Origin: Candidatus Magasanikbacteria bacterium CG10_big_fil_rev_8_21_14_0_10_36_32
Lineage (GTDB): Bacteria > Patescibacteriota > Patescibacteriia > Magasanikbacterales > GWA2-37-8
Assembly (NCBI GenBank): GCA_002778465.1
Contig: PFBV01000005.1
Span: 71,534-119,563, forward strand
DNA length: 48,030 nucleotides
Direction: 5' to 3'
Position numbers and translations under genes: made by a program. Shown one piece after another: positions 1 to 9,528 of the stretch; position 1 is the first letter of the stretch; each line of letters starts with the position of its first letter. The notes beneath the pieces are model-generated. The model was not told where the DNA came from and did no database searches. It saw only the letters and a program-made list of their open reading frames with translations.

Positions 1-234
1 TATTTGCATCAAGGTGGAAATGAAAATAAGCGACCGGAAAAAATAGTTTTAACCGGTGGCGCGGCTATGATGCCGTATTTAGCGGAATATTTAGAGGATA
101 CCTTTAAAATAAAATGTTATCTTGGCGATCCGTGGGCCAGAGTTGTCTATCAAGATAAATTAAAACCGGTTCTTAATGAAATTGGACCGAGAATGTCAGT
201 CGCTGTCGGATTGGCTTTGCGTAAATTGTCATAA
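1..234 (+). CDS. pilM: PilM-like type IV pilus assembly ATPase, C-terminal fragment
   Basis: The open frame enters from the left edge of the window and ends at a TAA, so only the last 77 residues are seen. The fragment has the actin-fold C-terminal features of PilM: a LTGGAAMMPYLAEYL stretch (nucleotide-binding GGxA turn) and a closing segment with SVAVGLALRKL. PilM is a cytoplasmic actin-like protein that recruits PilN to the inner-membrane alignment complex of type IV pili. The following receiver protein, pilin and prepilin peptidase fit a pilus block. The identification rests on the C-terminal motifs and on context. Confidence 0.8.
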   Translation, partial: YLHQGGNENKRPEKIVLTGGAAMMPYLAEYLEDTFKIKCYLGDPWARVVYQDKLKPVLNEIGPRMSVAVGLALRKLS

Positions 235-244
235 TTTTTTAATT

Positions 245-640
245 ATGCCAAGTAAAGAAAAAATAGACAAACCACACATTCTATTGATTGAAAGCGATGA
301 GTTTTTGGGCGGTATTTATGAAAAAAATTTGTTAATGGAAGATTTTAAAGTCACTCGGGCGATTAATGGTGAGCGGGGGTTAAAGTTGGCAGAAACCAAA
401 AAACCGGATTTGATACTATTAGCCGTATTATTGCCAAAAATTAACGGATTTGAAATTTTGGCGGAATTAAAAAAAGATAATGCAACTAAAAATATACCGG
501 TAGTTATGTTAACTAAGCTTGGTTCCAAAGAAGATGTTCAAAAAGGTGCGGTTTTGGGGGCGGCGGATTATTTGATTAAGGGACATTTTAGACCATCTGA
601 GCTTGTGGATAAAGTAAAAGTAATTTTGTCGTTTTTCTAA
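245..640 (+). CDS. Stand-alone receiver-domain protein lacking the phospho-acceptor Asp
   Basis: This 131-residue protein is a single CheY-like receiver domain with no output domain. The start is the ATG 10 bases after the pilM stop; an earlier in-frame ATG lies inside pilM and was rejected. The fold landmarks are clear: N-terminal HILLIESDEF, a PDLILLAVLLPKINGFE strand-loop, the switch Thr in VVMLT (T90) and the conserved Lys in YLIK (K112). The residue that should be the phosphorylated Asp is Ala (A60), and one acidic-pocket residue is Ser (S17). It therefore probably works as a phosphorylation-independent pseudo-receiver, perhaps as a partner of pilus proteins. That role is an inference from position. 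Confidence 0.85.
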   Translation: MPSKEKIDKPHILLIESDEFLGGIYEKNLLMEDFKVTRAINGERGLKLAETKKPDLILLAVLLPKINGFEILAELKKDNATKNIPVVMLTKLGSKEDVQKGAVLGAADYLIKGHFRPSELVDKVKVILSFF

Positions 641-654
641 ATGTGTGATATAAT
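626..654 (+). promoter_or_regulatory. Putative promoter of the pilin gene
   Basis: A TTGTCG box (4 of 6 matches to TTGACA), a 17-base spacer and a perfect TATAAT lie just upstream of the pilin SD. The -35 box overlaps the end of the receiver gene. Confidence 0.55.
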
Positions 655-696
655 AAGAAACAATTAAACAACTATCCAAGAAAGGGGGTGACAATT

Positions 697-1125
697 ATGA
701 ATAAAAAAGGTTTTACCTTGATTGAATTATTGGTGGTTATCGCCATTATTGGCTTGTTGTCAACTTTGGCAGTCGTGGCTTTAGGTTCAGCTCGTGAAAA
801 AGCTCGCGATTCAAAGCGTTTGTCAGATGTGAAACAAATGCAGACAGCTTTGGAACTTTATTTCACCGATTATAATACTTATCCGACTTCCACCGTGGCT
901 TCATTGGGTACAGGCAGTGCTTTGTGTTTAGGAAGCGAAGGTTGGGCAGCTACTTGTACAGGAAATCCTTATATGGGCTTAGTCCCGAAGGATCCGCAAG
1001 ACCCGACACAGGTTTATACCTATGAAGGTTCTGCTGCTACCGATTATACGATTACCGCAGTGTTAGAAGGTACAGTAAACGGCTTGACCGGAACTGTTAG
1101 CGCAACACCAAGTGGTATTCAATAA
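697..1125 (+). CDS. Type IV pilin-like prepilin (type II secretion/pilin family)
   Basis: The 142-residue protein begins MNKKG followed by [19 protein letters not shown], the class III signal: a short basic leader cut by prepilin peptidase between Gly5 and Phe6, with the Glu at mature position 5. The hydrophobic N-terminal helix continues into the amphipathic segment with [18 protein letters not shown], usual for minor or major pilins of this group. Two Cys near the middle may form a disulfide. The ATG at 697 is preferred over a GTG at 688 because the run AAAGGGGGTG (681-690) is a strong SD correctly spaced for 697. It has its own promoter, is followed by a terminator, and lies next to pilM and the prepilin peptidase. 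Confidence 0.92.
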   Translation: MNKKGFTLIELLVVIAIIGLLSTLAVVALGSAREKARDSKRLSDVKQMQTALELYFTDYNTYPTSTVASLGTGSALCLGSEGWAATCTGNPYMGLVPKDPQDPTQVYTYEGSAATDYTITAVLEGTVNGLTGTVSATPSGIQ

Positions 1126-1142
1126 TTTTTTGAAAATTATAT

Positions 1143-1178
1143 TTAAAAACTCCGCCGAAAGCGGGGTTTTTAAATTTG
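1143..1178 (+). terminator. Rho-independent terminator after the pilin gene
   Basis: A stem CTCCGC/GCGGGG with a CGAAA loop is flanked by an A run and a T run, 20 bases after the pilin stop. Confidence 0.85.
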
Positions 1179-1183
1179 ATAAT

Positions 1184-1220
1184 AAAAAAGCCCCGGCGAA
1201 ATTAATTTCGTCCGGGGCTT
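1184..1220 (-). terminator. Terminator of the minus-strand membrane gene
   Basis: A long hairpin with outer arms AGCCCCGG/CCGGGGCT and inner AT-rich pairing is followed, reading the minus strand, by TTTTTTATT. It probably also acts in the plus direction. Confidence 0.85.
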
Positions 1221-1228
1221 GATGTGTT

Positions 1229-1235
1229 AAAGAAC
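1229..1235 (-). promoter_or_regulatory. GTTCTTT box (boxA-like) in the 3' UTR
   Basis: On the minus strand the sequence reads TGTTCTTTAACAC between the stop codon of the 1240-1587 gene and its terminator. TGTTCTTTAACA is close to the boxA consensus TGCTCTTTAACA. The same heptamer flanks other small genes in the window. Confidence 0.5.
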
Positions 1236-1239
1236 AGTC

Positions 1240-1587
1240 CTACATAAACAAGTGGATGATGTAACCGAAGAGAAGAATTAGCAATGGTGTCACAAAAGGC
1301 TTGAGAATTAAAATTACTTTTTCGCTGGTGATTCGGTCTGTTTTTTTCTTGTCGTCGTTCTCGTCTTTTTCCTGATATGTCAGGTAACGGACAGTCAGAC
1401 TGATGCCGACGGCGGCGACAATGGACAGTTCTGGTAGGCCGAAGACCGGTACTATGAACCACCCCCACAGCATGCTCAGCACGAATCCGCTGATAATAGT
1501 ACCGAGAGCCAGAAGTAACACGACACCCAGAGCGCTGGCGAGAATTGTCAGAATGCAAACGAAAATCGTTGTCAATTTCTTAAACAT
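1240..1587 (-). CDS. Small multi-pass membrane protein of unknown function
   Basis: I do not recognise this 115-residue protein. It has two or three hydrophobic helices in residues 5-65, a highly charged segment (about 70-90, with ENDDKKKTDR) and a last helix at about 92-115, so it is probably an inner-membrane protein with a charged loop or tail. The start is supported by an AGGAG SD at ideal spacing, unlike most genes here. Codon choice is visibly richer in G and C than in neighbouring genes. It is a single-gene unit with a TTGACA-17-TATAAT promoter, a GTTCTTT box at the start of the transcript, another just after the stop codon, and a terminator. It belongs to the dispersed gene class described in the findings. 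Confidence 0.8.
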   Translation of the reverse strand: MFKKLTTIFVCILTILASALGVVLLLALGTIISGFVLSMLWGWFIVPVFGLPELSIVAAVGISLTVRYLTYQEKDENDDKKKTDRITSEKVILILKPFVTPLLILLFGYIIHLFM

Positions 1588-1637
1588 CTCTTTTCTCCTT
1601 GTTTTTGAGCCAATTTAATGGCCTTGGTTGATTTTTA

Positions 1638-1678
1638 AAAGAACGGAGTATTATAGCATATTTTGGGAGTTTTGTCAA
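1638..1678 (-). promoter_or_regulatory. Consensus promoter with boxA-like GTTCTTT at the transcript start
   Basis: Reading the minus strand: TTGACA (1673-1678), a 17-base spacer, TATAAT (1650-1655), then CGTTCTTTTAAAAAT with the heptamer at 1638-1644, about where transcription should begin. Both hexamers are perfect. Confidence 0.85.
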
Positions 1679-1700
1679 GAGTTTCCAAAAGCGAGTTTTT

Positions 1701-1728
1701 TTGCTTTTTATTCCAAAAATGATATAAT
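1701..1728 (+). promoter_or_regulatory. Putative promoter of the prepilin peptidase gene
   Basis: TTGCTT, a 16-base spacer and a perfect TATAAT lie 20 bases upstream of the start codon. The -35 box is weak. Confidence 0.45.
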
Positions 1729-1748
1729 TAGAGCAATAAAATATTATT

Positions 1749-4560
<2,812 letters not shown>

Positions 4561-4600
4561 TAAGATTGATAAAATAATTTTGATTTTTGAAACAGTATTT

Positions 4601-7135
4601 ATGTACATTCGTTGGTTTAAGGATCTAACATTAAAAGATTTGCCGTCCGTTGGCGGAAAGAATGCTTCTTTAGGTGAATTATATTCAAAATTAATTTCAA
4701 AGGGTATTAGAGTACCCAATGGTTTTGCTATCACCGCTGGAGCTTATCAGCATTTTATCAAAGCTAATAAATTAGATAAAAAAATAAAAGACGCTTTAAA
4801 AAAATTAGACGGTAAAAAAGTGAAAGCTTTATCCGCTGTTGGCAAAAAAATCAGAGAAATGATTTTGGCGGCTGATATGCCAAAAGAAATTGAAATACAA
4901 GTCGTGTCGGCTTATCATGATTTAGCAAAAAAAACGAAACGGCATGATTTAGATGTGGCGGTGCGCAGTAGCGCAACGGCTGAAGATTTGCCTGACGCCA
5001 GTTTTGCTGGACAACAGGAAACATATTTAAATGTTCGCGGAGAAAAAGAATTGTTGATGGCGGTAAAAAAATGTATGGCTTCACTTTGGACCGATCGGGC
5101 CATTTCTTATCGTGATGACAAAGACTTTGATCACATGGAAATATCATTGTCGGTTGGTATTCAAGAAATGATTCGTTCTGATTTGGGACAAAGCGGAGTA
5201 ATGTTTACTTTGGATACCGAATCAGGTTTTCGCGGTGTAGTTTTAATTAATGCCGCATATGGTTTAGGCGAATATGTGGTAAAGGGTCGGGTTGTACCAG
5301 ATCAATTTTATGTTTTTAAAGGAGGTTTGATGCAAAAAGGCTGTCGTCCAATTATTAGCCGACGAATTGGCTCAAAAGAAGTTAAATTGGTTTATAATAA
5401 AAAATGCGGAACTAAACAGTTGCCCGTGTCTCCGGTTGAACGGGAAAAATTTTGTATATCTGATGATGATGTGACGGTTTTAGCCAAGTGGGGTGTTTTA
5501 ATTGAACAACATTATGGACGTCCAATGGATATTGAATGGGCGAAAGATGGTTATACTGGTCAATTATTTATTGTGCAGGCTCGTTCAGAAACGGTTAAAT
5601 CGCAGGATAAAATTAATATTATTGAAACCTATAAATTATCTAAAAAAAGTGAGGTGTTATTAGAAGGTATAAGTGTTGGACAAAAAATCGGTGTCGGAAA
5701 AGTTAGAATTATTGAATCGCCCAATAAAATGAAACAATTTAAAAAAGGTGAAATTTTAGTTACTCGGTTAACTGATCCTGATTGGGAACCTATTATGCGC
5801 CAAGCCAGCGCTATTATTACCGAACAGGGCGGAAAAACTTCACATGCGGCTATTGTTAGTCGTGAATTGGGTACGCCTTGTATTGTTGGGGCTGAAAAAG
5901 CTCGTCAAATTTTAAAGAACGGAGAAACAGTTACTGTTTCGTGCGCTGAAGGAGAAATAGGATATATATATCGTGGAACGTTGCCGTTTGTGGTGGAAAA
6001 AACGGAATTAAAAAAAGTTGAAAAATTACATACCAAAATAATGATGAATGTTGGGGATCCGACCACAGCTTTTAATTTGGCAGCTATTCCAAATGACGGC
6101 GTAGGTTTGGCGCGTGAGGAATTTATATTTACCGATTTTATTAAAATTCATCCGATGGCTTTAGTTAATTATGCAAAAATTAAAGACAAGGAAGTTAAAG
6201 AAAAAATTGACACCATGACTATCGGTTATAAAGATAAAACCCAATTTTGCGTTGATAAATTAGCTGAAGGTATCGCATTTATCGCCGCCGCTTTTTCTCC
6301 GAATGACGTAATTGTCCGTTTGTCTGATTTTAAAACAAATGAGTATGCTTCATTAATTGGAGGTAAGGAATTTGAACCAAAAGAGGAAAATCCGATGATG
6401 GGTTGGCGTGGCGCGTCCAGATATTATGATCCAAAATATAAAATTGGTTTTGAAATTGAGTGTCGGGCGATTAAAAAATTACGTGAGGAATGGGGTTTAA
6501 AAAATGTTATTATAATGATTCCTTTTTGCCGCACACCGGAAGAGGGGAAGAAAGTTATTGCGATAATGAAAGAATTTGGCTTAGAACGTGGGAAAAATGG
6601 TTTACAAGTTTATGTAATGTGTGAGATTCCATCCAATGTGATTTTGGCGAAGGAATTTTCTGAAATTTTTGATGGTTTTAGTATTGGTTCAAATGATTTA
6701 ACTCAATTGACTTTGGGCGTTGATCGTGATTCATCGTTAGTTAGTCATATTTATGATGAAAATAATGAGGCGGTTAAATCATTAATTAGCAGAGTTATTA
6801 AAGTGGCACATAAATATGGACGGAAAGTTGGAATTTGCGGACAGGCGCCGAGTGATTATCCTGCTTTCGCTGAGTTTTTGGTACGTGAAGGGATTGATAG
6901 TATTTCTTTAAATCCTGATACTGTTTTAAAAACTCGTCAACGTATTGCCGAGATGGAACATAAGTTAGGGCGACGTGTGTTTAAAAAAATAGGCTCAACT
7001 TTAAAATCAAAAACATTTTTAGTTGTTAGTTTGGTTTGTTTGGCGACTGTAATTGGAGGATACTTTGCTCTACATGCTGACAATTTAGAAACAATGGAAT
7101 TTCAGCAATTGGCAGCTTTTGAACATTTGTGTTAG
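4601..7135 (+). CDS. ppsA: Phosphoenolpyruvate synthase with an added C-terminal membrane helix
   Basis: This enzyme makes PEP from pyruvate, ATP and water. The N-terminal ATP-grasp-like domain begins VGGKNASLGELY and has AVRSSATAEDLPDASFAGQQ. The phosphohistidine swivel motif GGKTSHAAIVSRELGTPC is intact. The C-terminal TIM-barrel domain has GSNDLTQLTLGVDRDS and the GICGQAPSDYP cysteine loop. The start at 4601 is the ATG giving the usual N-terminus; a TTG 21 bases upstream is possible. After the normal end (about residue 800) there is an extra tail with a hydrophobic helix (FLVVSLVCLATVIGGYFAL) and a short acidic end. This suggests membrane tethering, which is unusual for the family. Confidence 0.95.
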   Translation: MYIRWFKDLTLKDLPSVGGKNASLGELYSKLISKGIRVPNGFAITAGAYQHFIKANKLDKKIKDALKKLDGKKVKALSAVGKKIREMILAADMPKEIEIQVVSAYHDLAKKTKRHDLDVAVRSSATAEDLPDASFAGQQETYLNVRGEKELLMAVKKCMASLWTDRAISYRDDKDFDHMEISLSVGIQEMIRSDLGQSGVMFTLDTESGFRGVVLINAAYGLGEYVVKGRVVPDQFYVFKGGLMQKGCRPIISRRIGSKEVKLVYNKKCGTKQLPVSPVEREKFCISDDDVTVLAKWGVLIEQHYGRPMDIEWAKDGYTGQLFIVQARSETVKSQDKINIIETYKLSKKSEVLLEGISVGQKIGVGKVRIIESPNKMKQFKKGEILVTRLTDPDWEPIMRQASAIITEQGGKTSHAAIVSRELGTPCIVGAEKARQILKNGETVTVSCAEGEIGYIYRGTLPFVVEKTELKKVEKLHTKIMMNVGDPTTAFNLAAIPNDGVGLAREEFIFTDFIKIHPMALVNYAKIKDKEVKEKIDTMTIGYKDKTQFCVDKLAEGIAFIAAAFSPNDVIVRLSDFKTNEYASLIGGKEFEPKEENPMMGWRGASRYYDPKYKIGFEIECRAIKKLREEWGLKNVIIMIPFCRTPEEGKKVIAIMKEFGLERGKNGLQVYVMCEIPSNVILAKEFSEIFDGFSIGSNDLTQLTLGVDRDSSLVSHIYDENNEAVKSLISRVIKVAHKYGRKVGICGQAPSDYPAFAEFLVREGIDSISLNPDTVLKTRQRIAEMEHKLGRRVFKKIGSTLKSKTFLVVSLVCLATVIGGYFALHADNLETMEFQQLAAFEHLC

Positions 7136-7148
7136 TTTTATACAAAAT

Positions 7149-7178
7149 TGAAAACTCCCCAATATTGGGGAGTTTTTT
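7149..7178 (+). terminator. Terminator after ppsA
   Basis: The hairpin AAAACTCCCC/GGGGAGTTTT has a short AATATT loop and ends in a run of seven T. Confidence 0.9.
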
Positions 7179-7181
7179 TAA

Positions 7182-7207
7182 AAAAATGCCCCGTTGGATA
7201 ACGGGGC
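7182..7207 (-). terminator. Terminator of the Cys-rich small gene
   Basis: A stem GCCCCGTT/AACGGGGC with a GGAT tetraloop (as read on the plus strand) is followed on the minus strand by a run of T. Confidence 0.9.
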
Positions 7208-7209
7208 AG

Positions 7210-7216
7210 AAAGAAC
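7210..7216 (-). promoter_or_regulatory. GTTCTTT box abutting the terminator stem
   Basis: The minus strand reads CAGTTCTTTCTGCCCCG: the heptamer lies 22 bases after the stop codon and 2 bases before the terminator stem. Confidence 0.4.
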
Positions 7217-7238
7217 TGTGGAATGAACTATTTGTGGG

Positions 7239-7475
7239 TTAGCAACCGCCGCAACCGCCGCAGCCGTCATCGTCATCGCCGTGGTTGCACTTGCAGCCGT
7301 CACAGCCGTGATCGTTGAATTCCAGGGTTTTGCCGTCGGGCAGGCGTTTGATTTCACCATCTCTGATCAATTCTTCGAGAAATTGCTTGGCTTCGTCCTC
7401 GTCTATTTCATAACCCTGGACCAAGGCCTTAATGAAGTCTTCCTCGAGTATCTGAACAACTCTCTTTCCGCACAT
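7239..7475 (-). CDS. Small protein with an Asp/Cys/Gly-rich putative metal-binding tail
   Basis: I do not recognise this 78-residue protein. Residues 1-52 are helical and charged (ILEEDFIKALVQGYEIDEDE, then a KRLPDGKTLEF strand), somewhat like a small winged-helix or DUF-type domain. The tail from about residue 55 is HGCDGCKCNHGDDDDGCGG and ends in GGC, giving seven Cys, two His and a DDDD run in about 23 residues, which suggests metal binding. One more Cys is at position 2. The start is fixed by a GGAGG SD six bases upstream. It has its own promoter and terminator and GC-richer codons, as in the other members of the dispersed class, but I see no GTTCTTT box in its 5' leader. Confidence 0.8.
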   Translation of the reverse strand: MCGKRVVQILEEDFIKALVQGYEIDEDEAKQFLEELIRDGEIKRLPDGKTLEFNDHGCDGCKCNHGDDDDGCGGCGGC

Positions 7476-7528
7476 ACTTTCCTCCTTGGCTATTTGAGCA
7501 CTTATTTGCTCGGTAAATGATTAAAATA

Positions 7529-7557
7529 AAAATATCATATTATTTATATTTTGTCAA
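7529..7557 (-). promoter_or_regulatory. Promoter of the Cys-rich small gene
   Basis: On the minus strand: a perfect TTGACA, a 17-base spacer, then TATTTT. The leader of about 45 bases contains a small GAGC/GCTC inverted repeat before the SD. Confidence 0.65.
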
Positions 7558-7593
7558 CTATCACAAAAATAAAACATTTTATTCAACAACAAA

Positions 7594-7624
7594 CAAAAAA
7601 ACAGCACACATTGAGCTGTTTTTT
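7594..7624 (-). terminator. Terminator of tRNA-Asp
   Basis: Stem AACAGC/GCTGTT; on the minus strand it is followed by TTTTTTTGTTTG, about 20 bases past the tRNA 3' end. Confidence 0.8.
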
Positions 7625-7638
7625 CGCGAAATTCCTAG

Positions 7639-7712
7639 CGGGTCGGACGGGACTCGAACCCGCAACTTCCGCCGTGACAGGGCGGTGCTCTAACCAGTTG
7701 AACTACCGACCC
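7639..7712 (-). tRNA. tRNA-Asp (anticodon GTC)
   Basis: The cloverleaf is complete: acceptor GGGTCGG/CCGACCC, D arm GTTC...GAGC, anticodon stem CCGCC/GGCGG with loop CTGTCAC, T arm with GTTCGAGTC, discriminator G. The 3' CCA is not encoded (CTA follows). Confidence 0.97.
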
Positions 7713-7731
7713 AGATGGTAATTCGTATTAA

Positions 7732-7760
7732 ATTATAGAATAGAATTAAGGTTTTGTCAA
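7732..7760 (-). promoter_or_regulatory. Promoter of tRNA-Asp
   Basis: A perfect TTGACA, a 17-base spacer and a perfect TATAAT on the minus strand, about 20 bases upstream of the tRNA. Confidence 0.85.
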
Positions 7761-7770
7761 GAGATAAATC

Positions 7771-7853
7771 AAAAAGGCTCCGGGAGTGTTCGGCGAAAGA
7801 TCAGAATCAAAGGAGGGGGATGATTCTGCCAGACACCAAACACTCTCGGAGCC
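7771..7853 (-). terminator. Large hairpin after rplT: terminator or small structured RNA
   Basis: The outer stem pairs GGCTCCGAGAGTGTT with AACACTCCCGGAGCC (one G-U) on the minus strand and is followed by TTTTT, so it should terminate the infC-rpmI-rplT transcript. Inside it is a second hairpin AGAATCA/TGATTCT whose loop reads TCCCCCTCCTT, matching the anti-SD tail of 16S rRNA (CCTCCTTT when the next base is included). A TTGACA-17-TAATTT pair at 7877-7905 could also start a separate short RNA here, but this is weak. Confidence 0.75.
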
Positions 7854-7888
7854 ATTATTGTTAAGTTTGTACAATTAAATTAGCATGA

Positions 7889-8251
7889 TTAATTAATTTT
7901 GTCAACTTTTTTGACCGCTTCAACCAATTTGGTAAAAACCACTGGAAATTCTTTGGCTAATTGAGCCAAAATTTTTCTGTCTAAAGCAATATTCTTCTTT
8001 TTTAAAGCGTCAATAAATTTACTGTATGACATTCCGTGGTAACGGACGGCGGCATTAATATTTACTTGCCACAAAGCACGATTCAAGCGTTTTTTTGTTT
8101 TGCGTGAATTGAATGCGTGTTGTCCGGCTTTCATTTTTGCCGTTTTGGCCAATTTAATTTTTGATTTTCTTCCCCAACGAAAACCCTTAGTATGTTTCAA
8201 AATACCTCGGCGATGTTTGGCATGTTGCATTCCACCTTTAATCCTGGACAT
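7889..8251 (-). CDS. rplT: 50S ribosomal protein L20
   Basis: The 120-residue basic protein starts MSRIKGGMQHAKHRRGILK and contains the conserved KGFRWGRKSKIKLAK, the RKTKKRLNRALWQVNINAAVR helix region and SYSKFIDALKKKNIALDRK. It binds 23S rRNA early in large-subunit assembly and can repress its own operon in other bacteria. It is the last gene of infC-rpmI-rplT in the usual order and is followed by a large terminator-like hairpin. Confidence 0.98.
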   Translation of the reverse strand: MSRIKGGMQHAKHRRGILKHTKGFRWGRKSKIKLAKTAKMKAGQHAFNSRKTKKRLNRALWQVNINAAVRYHGMSYSKFIDALKKKNIALDRKILAQLAKEFPVVFTKLVEAVKKVDKIN

Positions 8252-8312
8252 AGTATGTGTTTGTTAATTTATAAGTTATTTACTATTCAGCTTTTAGGCT
8301 GTTTTAGTTTGT

Positions 8313-8507
8313 TTATTTTACAATATTATCTTTAACAAAATGATGCATAGTTTTGCTCATTGTCACGTCAGAACGTTTGTTGCGTCTAGTGTTGCCTGTT
8401 TCGCGGCTGTTAAAGTGGCCTTGTCCGGCGGTTTTTTTAATTACTTTGCCGGTTTTGGTTACTTTAAATCTTTTACTGATTGATTTTTTTGTTTTTAATT
8501 TACCCAT
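8313..8507 (-). CDS. rpmI: 50S ribosomal protein L35
   Basis: This 64-residue, very basic protein begins MGKLKTKKSISKRFKVTKTGK and has the HFNSRETGNTRRNKR core of L35. It lies between infC and rplT in the standard order. No long gap or terminator separates it from either neighbour. Confidence 0.97.
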   Translation of the reverse strand: MGKLKTKKSISKRFKVTKTGKVIKKTAGQGHFNSRETGNTRRNKRSDVTMSKTMHHFVKDNIVK

Positions 8508-8535
8508 AGTAAAATATTATTATATTTTTTTAAAA

Positions 8536-9084
8536 TTAATTTTTAGCAAAAGTGGCGGTAACGACATTGCCTTGTCGTTCAGGATCTTGTTCAAATCTGA
8601 TTGGCTGAATGGCAGAAATTTCATTTATAGCTTTTTTTAACATTTCCATAGCCAAAGCGCCTTGTTGCATTTCTCGTCCACGTAAAAACACTTCCATTTT
8701 TACTTTGTGTCCATTGTTTAAAAATTCTAATGCTTGATTTTTTCTTATTTCTAAATCATGTTGACCGATACGTAAAGATAATTTTACGCATTTAGTTTTG
8801 ATTACATGCTGATGCGCTTTTTTTAAGCGGTCAGCTTTTTCTTGTTGGTACTGATATTGTCCAAAATTCATTATTTTGGCGACAGGAGGATCGGCTTTTG
8901 GATTTATTTCTACTAAATCCATTTCTTGTTCACGAGCTAAACGGATAGCTTCACCTGTATTTAAAGTTCCCAGATGTTCTCCTTCGCTTCCCAAAACTAA
9001 AACAACAGGCGCTTTTATGCCTTCATTATAAACAAATTGTTTTTTTGGTTCAATTTTTGGACGTCTTCGTCTTGAAATTCTCAT
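8536..9084 (-). CDS. infC: Translation initiation factor IF-3
   Basis: At 182 residues this has normal IF-3 length. The N-domain shows FVYNEGIKAPVVLVL and LGTLNTGEAIRLAREQEMDLVEI, followed by PPVAKIMNFGQYQYQ and the linker. The C-domain shows KCVKLSLRIGQHDLEIRKNQA and KMEVFLRGREMQ. It prevents premature subunit joining and checks initiator tRNA. The start appears to be an ordinary ATG rather than the rare AUU/AUC start common in infC, so classical start-codon autoregulation is not evident. The gene begins only 15 bases after the mature tmRNA 3' end on the same strand, with no terminator between. Confidence 0.97.
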   Translation of the reverse strand: MRISRRRRPKIEPKKQFVYNEGIKAPVVLVLGSEGEHLGTLNTGEAIRLAREQEMDLVEINPKADPPVAKIMNFGQYQYQQEKADRLKKAHQHVIKTKCVKLSLRIGQHDLEIRKNQALEFLNNGHKVKMEVFLRGREMQQGALAMEMLKKAINEISAIQPIRFEQDPERQGNVVTATFAKN

Positions 9085-9099
9085 AATTATATATTTTTG

Positions 9100-9494
9100 T
9101 GGAAGTGGCGAGAGTTGAACTCGCGTCTAAAAAACCACAACCTTACCTTCTACATGCTTAGTCTTCTTATTTTTTTAACCGGGCAAATCAAAGAAAACGA
9201 AAGCTTGACCGGCGAGCCGGAGAATTGTCGTTTGTTTTATACCGGCGGATAAAACATTCCAAGCCCAATGGTTTGCGCCGCCTTCAGTTATTAGGCGTCA
9301 CTGAGACGACGGAAGCCGCTAAATTAAGCAGCTACAGGCGCGAAGCTGTAAGCCGGGCTAAAAGCACTGGCAAAAGCAGCTTTGGCCTTTGAAAATAAGT
9401 TGGCACTTATTAGTTGCCCCAACAATTAACGAGGACTGAGGCCTCCTCGGCATGCCAACAAAATCGTAATTTTCTATCGAAACCCATCACCCCC
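9100..9494 (-). ncRNA. ssrA: tmRNA (SsrA)
   Basis: The 5' end GGGGGTG pairs with CACTTCC at the 3' end (two G-U), and the T arm reads GACGCGAGTTCAACTCTCGCC. AGACTAAGCATGTAG near the 3' end matches bacterial tmRNA. Pseudoknot 1 (CGAGGA/TCCTCG plus GCCTCAG/TTGGGGC) is followed by an 11-base spacer AACTAATAAGT and the resume codon GCC at 9405, as in E. coli. From there the frame reads ANLFSKAKAAFASAF and stops at TAG, just after a T5 run. A hairpin placed like helix 5 (GCTGCT/AGCGGC) holds a TAA in its loop, preceded by codons for PVAA in another frame. CCA is not encoded. smpB lies immediately upstream. Confidence 0.95.
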
Positions 9495-9528
9495 AAATTA
9501 TGAAACTTGAAATTAGAAATACGATATT

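Noticed and set aside
1202-1558. A 118-residue frame on the minus strand (MHSDNSRQRSG...)
   Set aside because: It overlaps the SD-led membrane gene in another frame and has the Arg/Ser-rich composition of an out-of-frame shadow.
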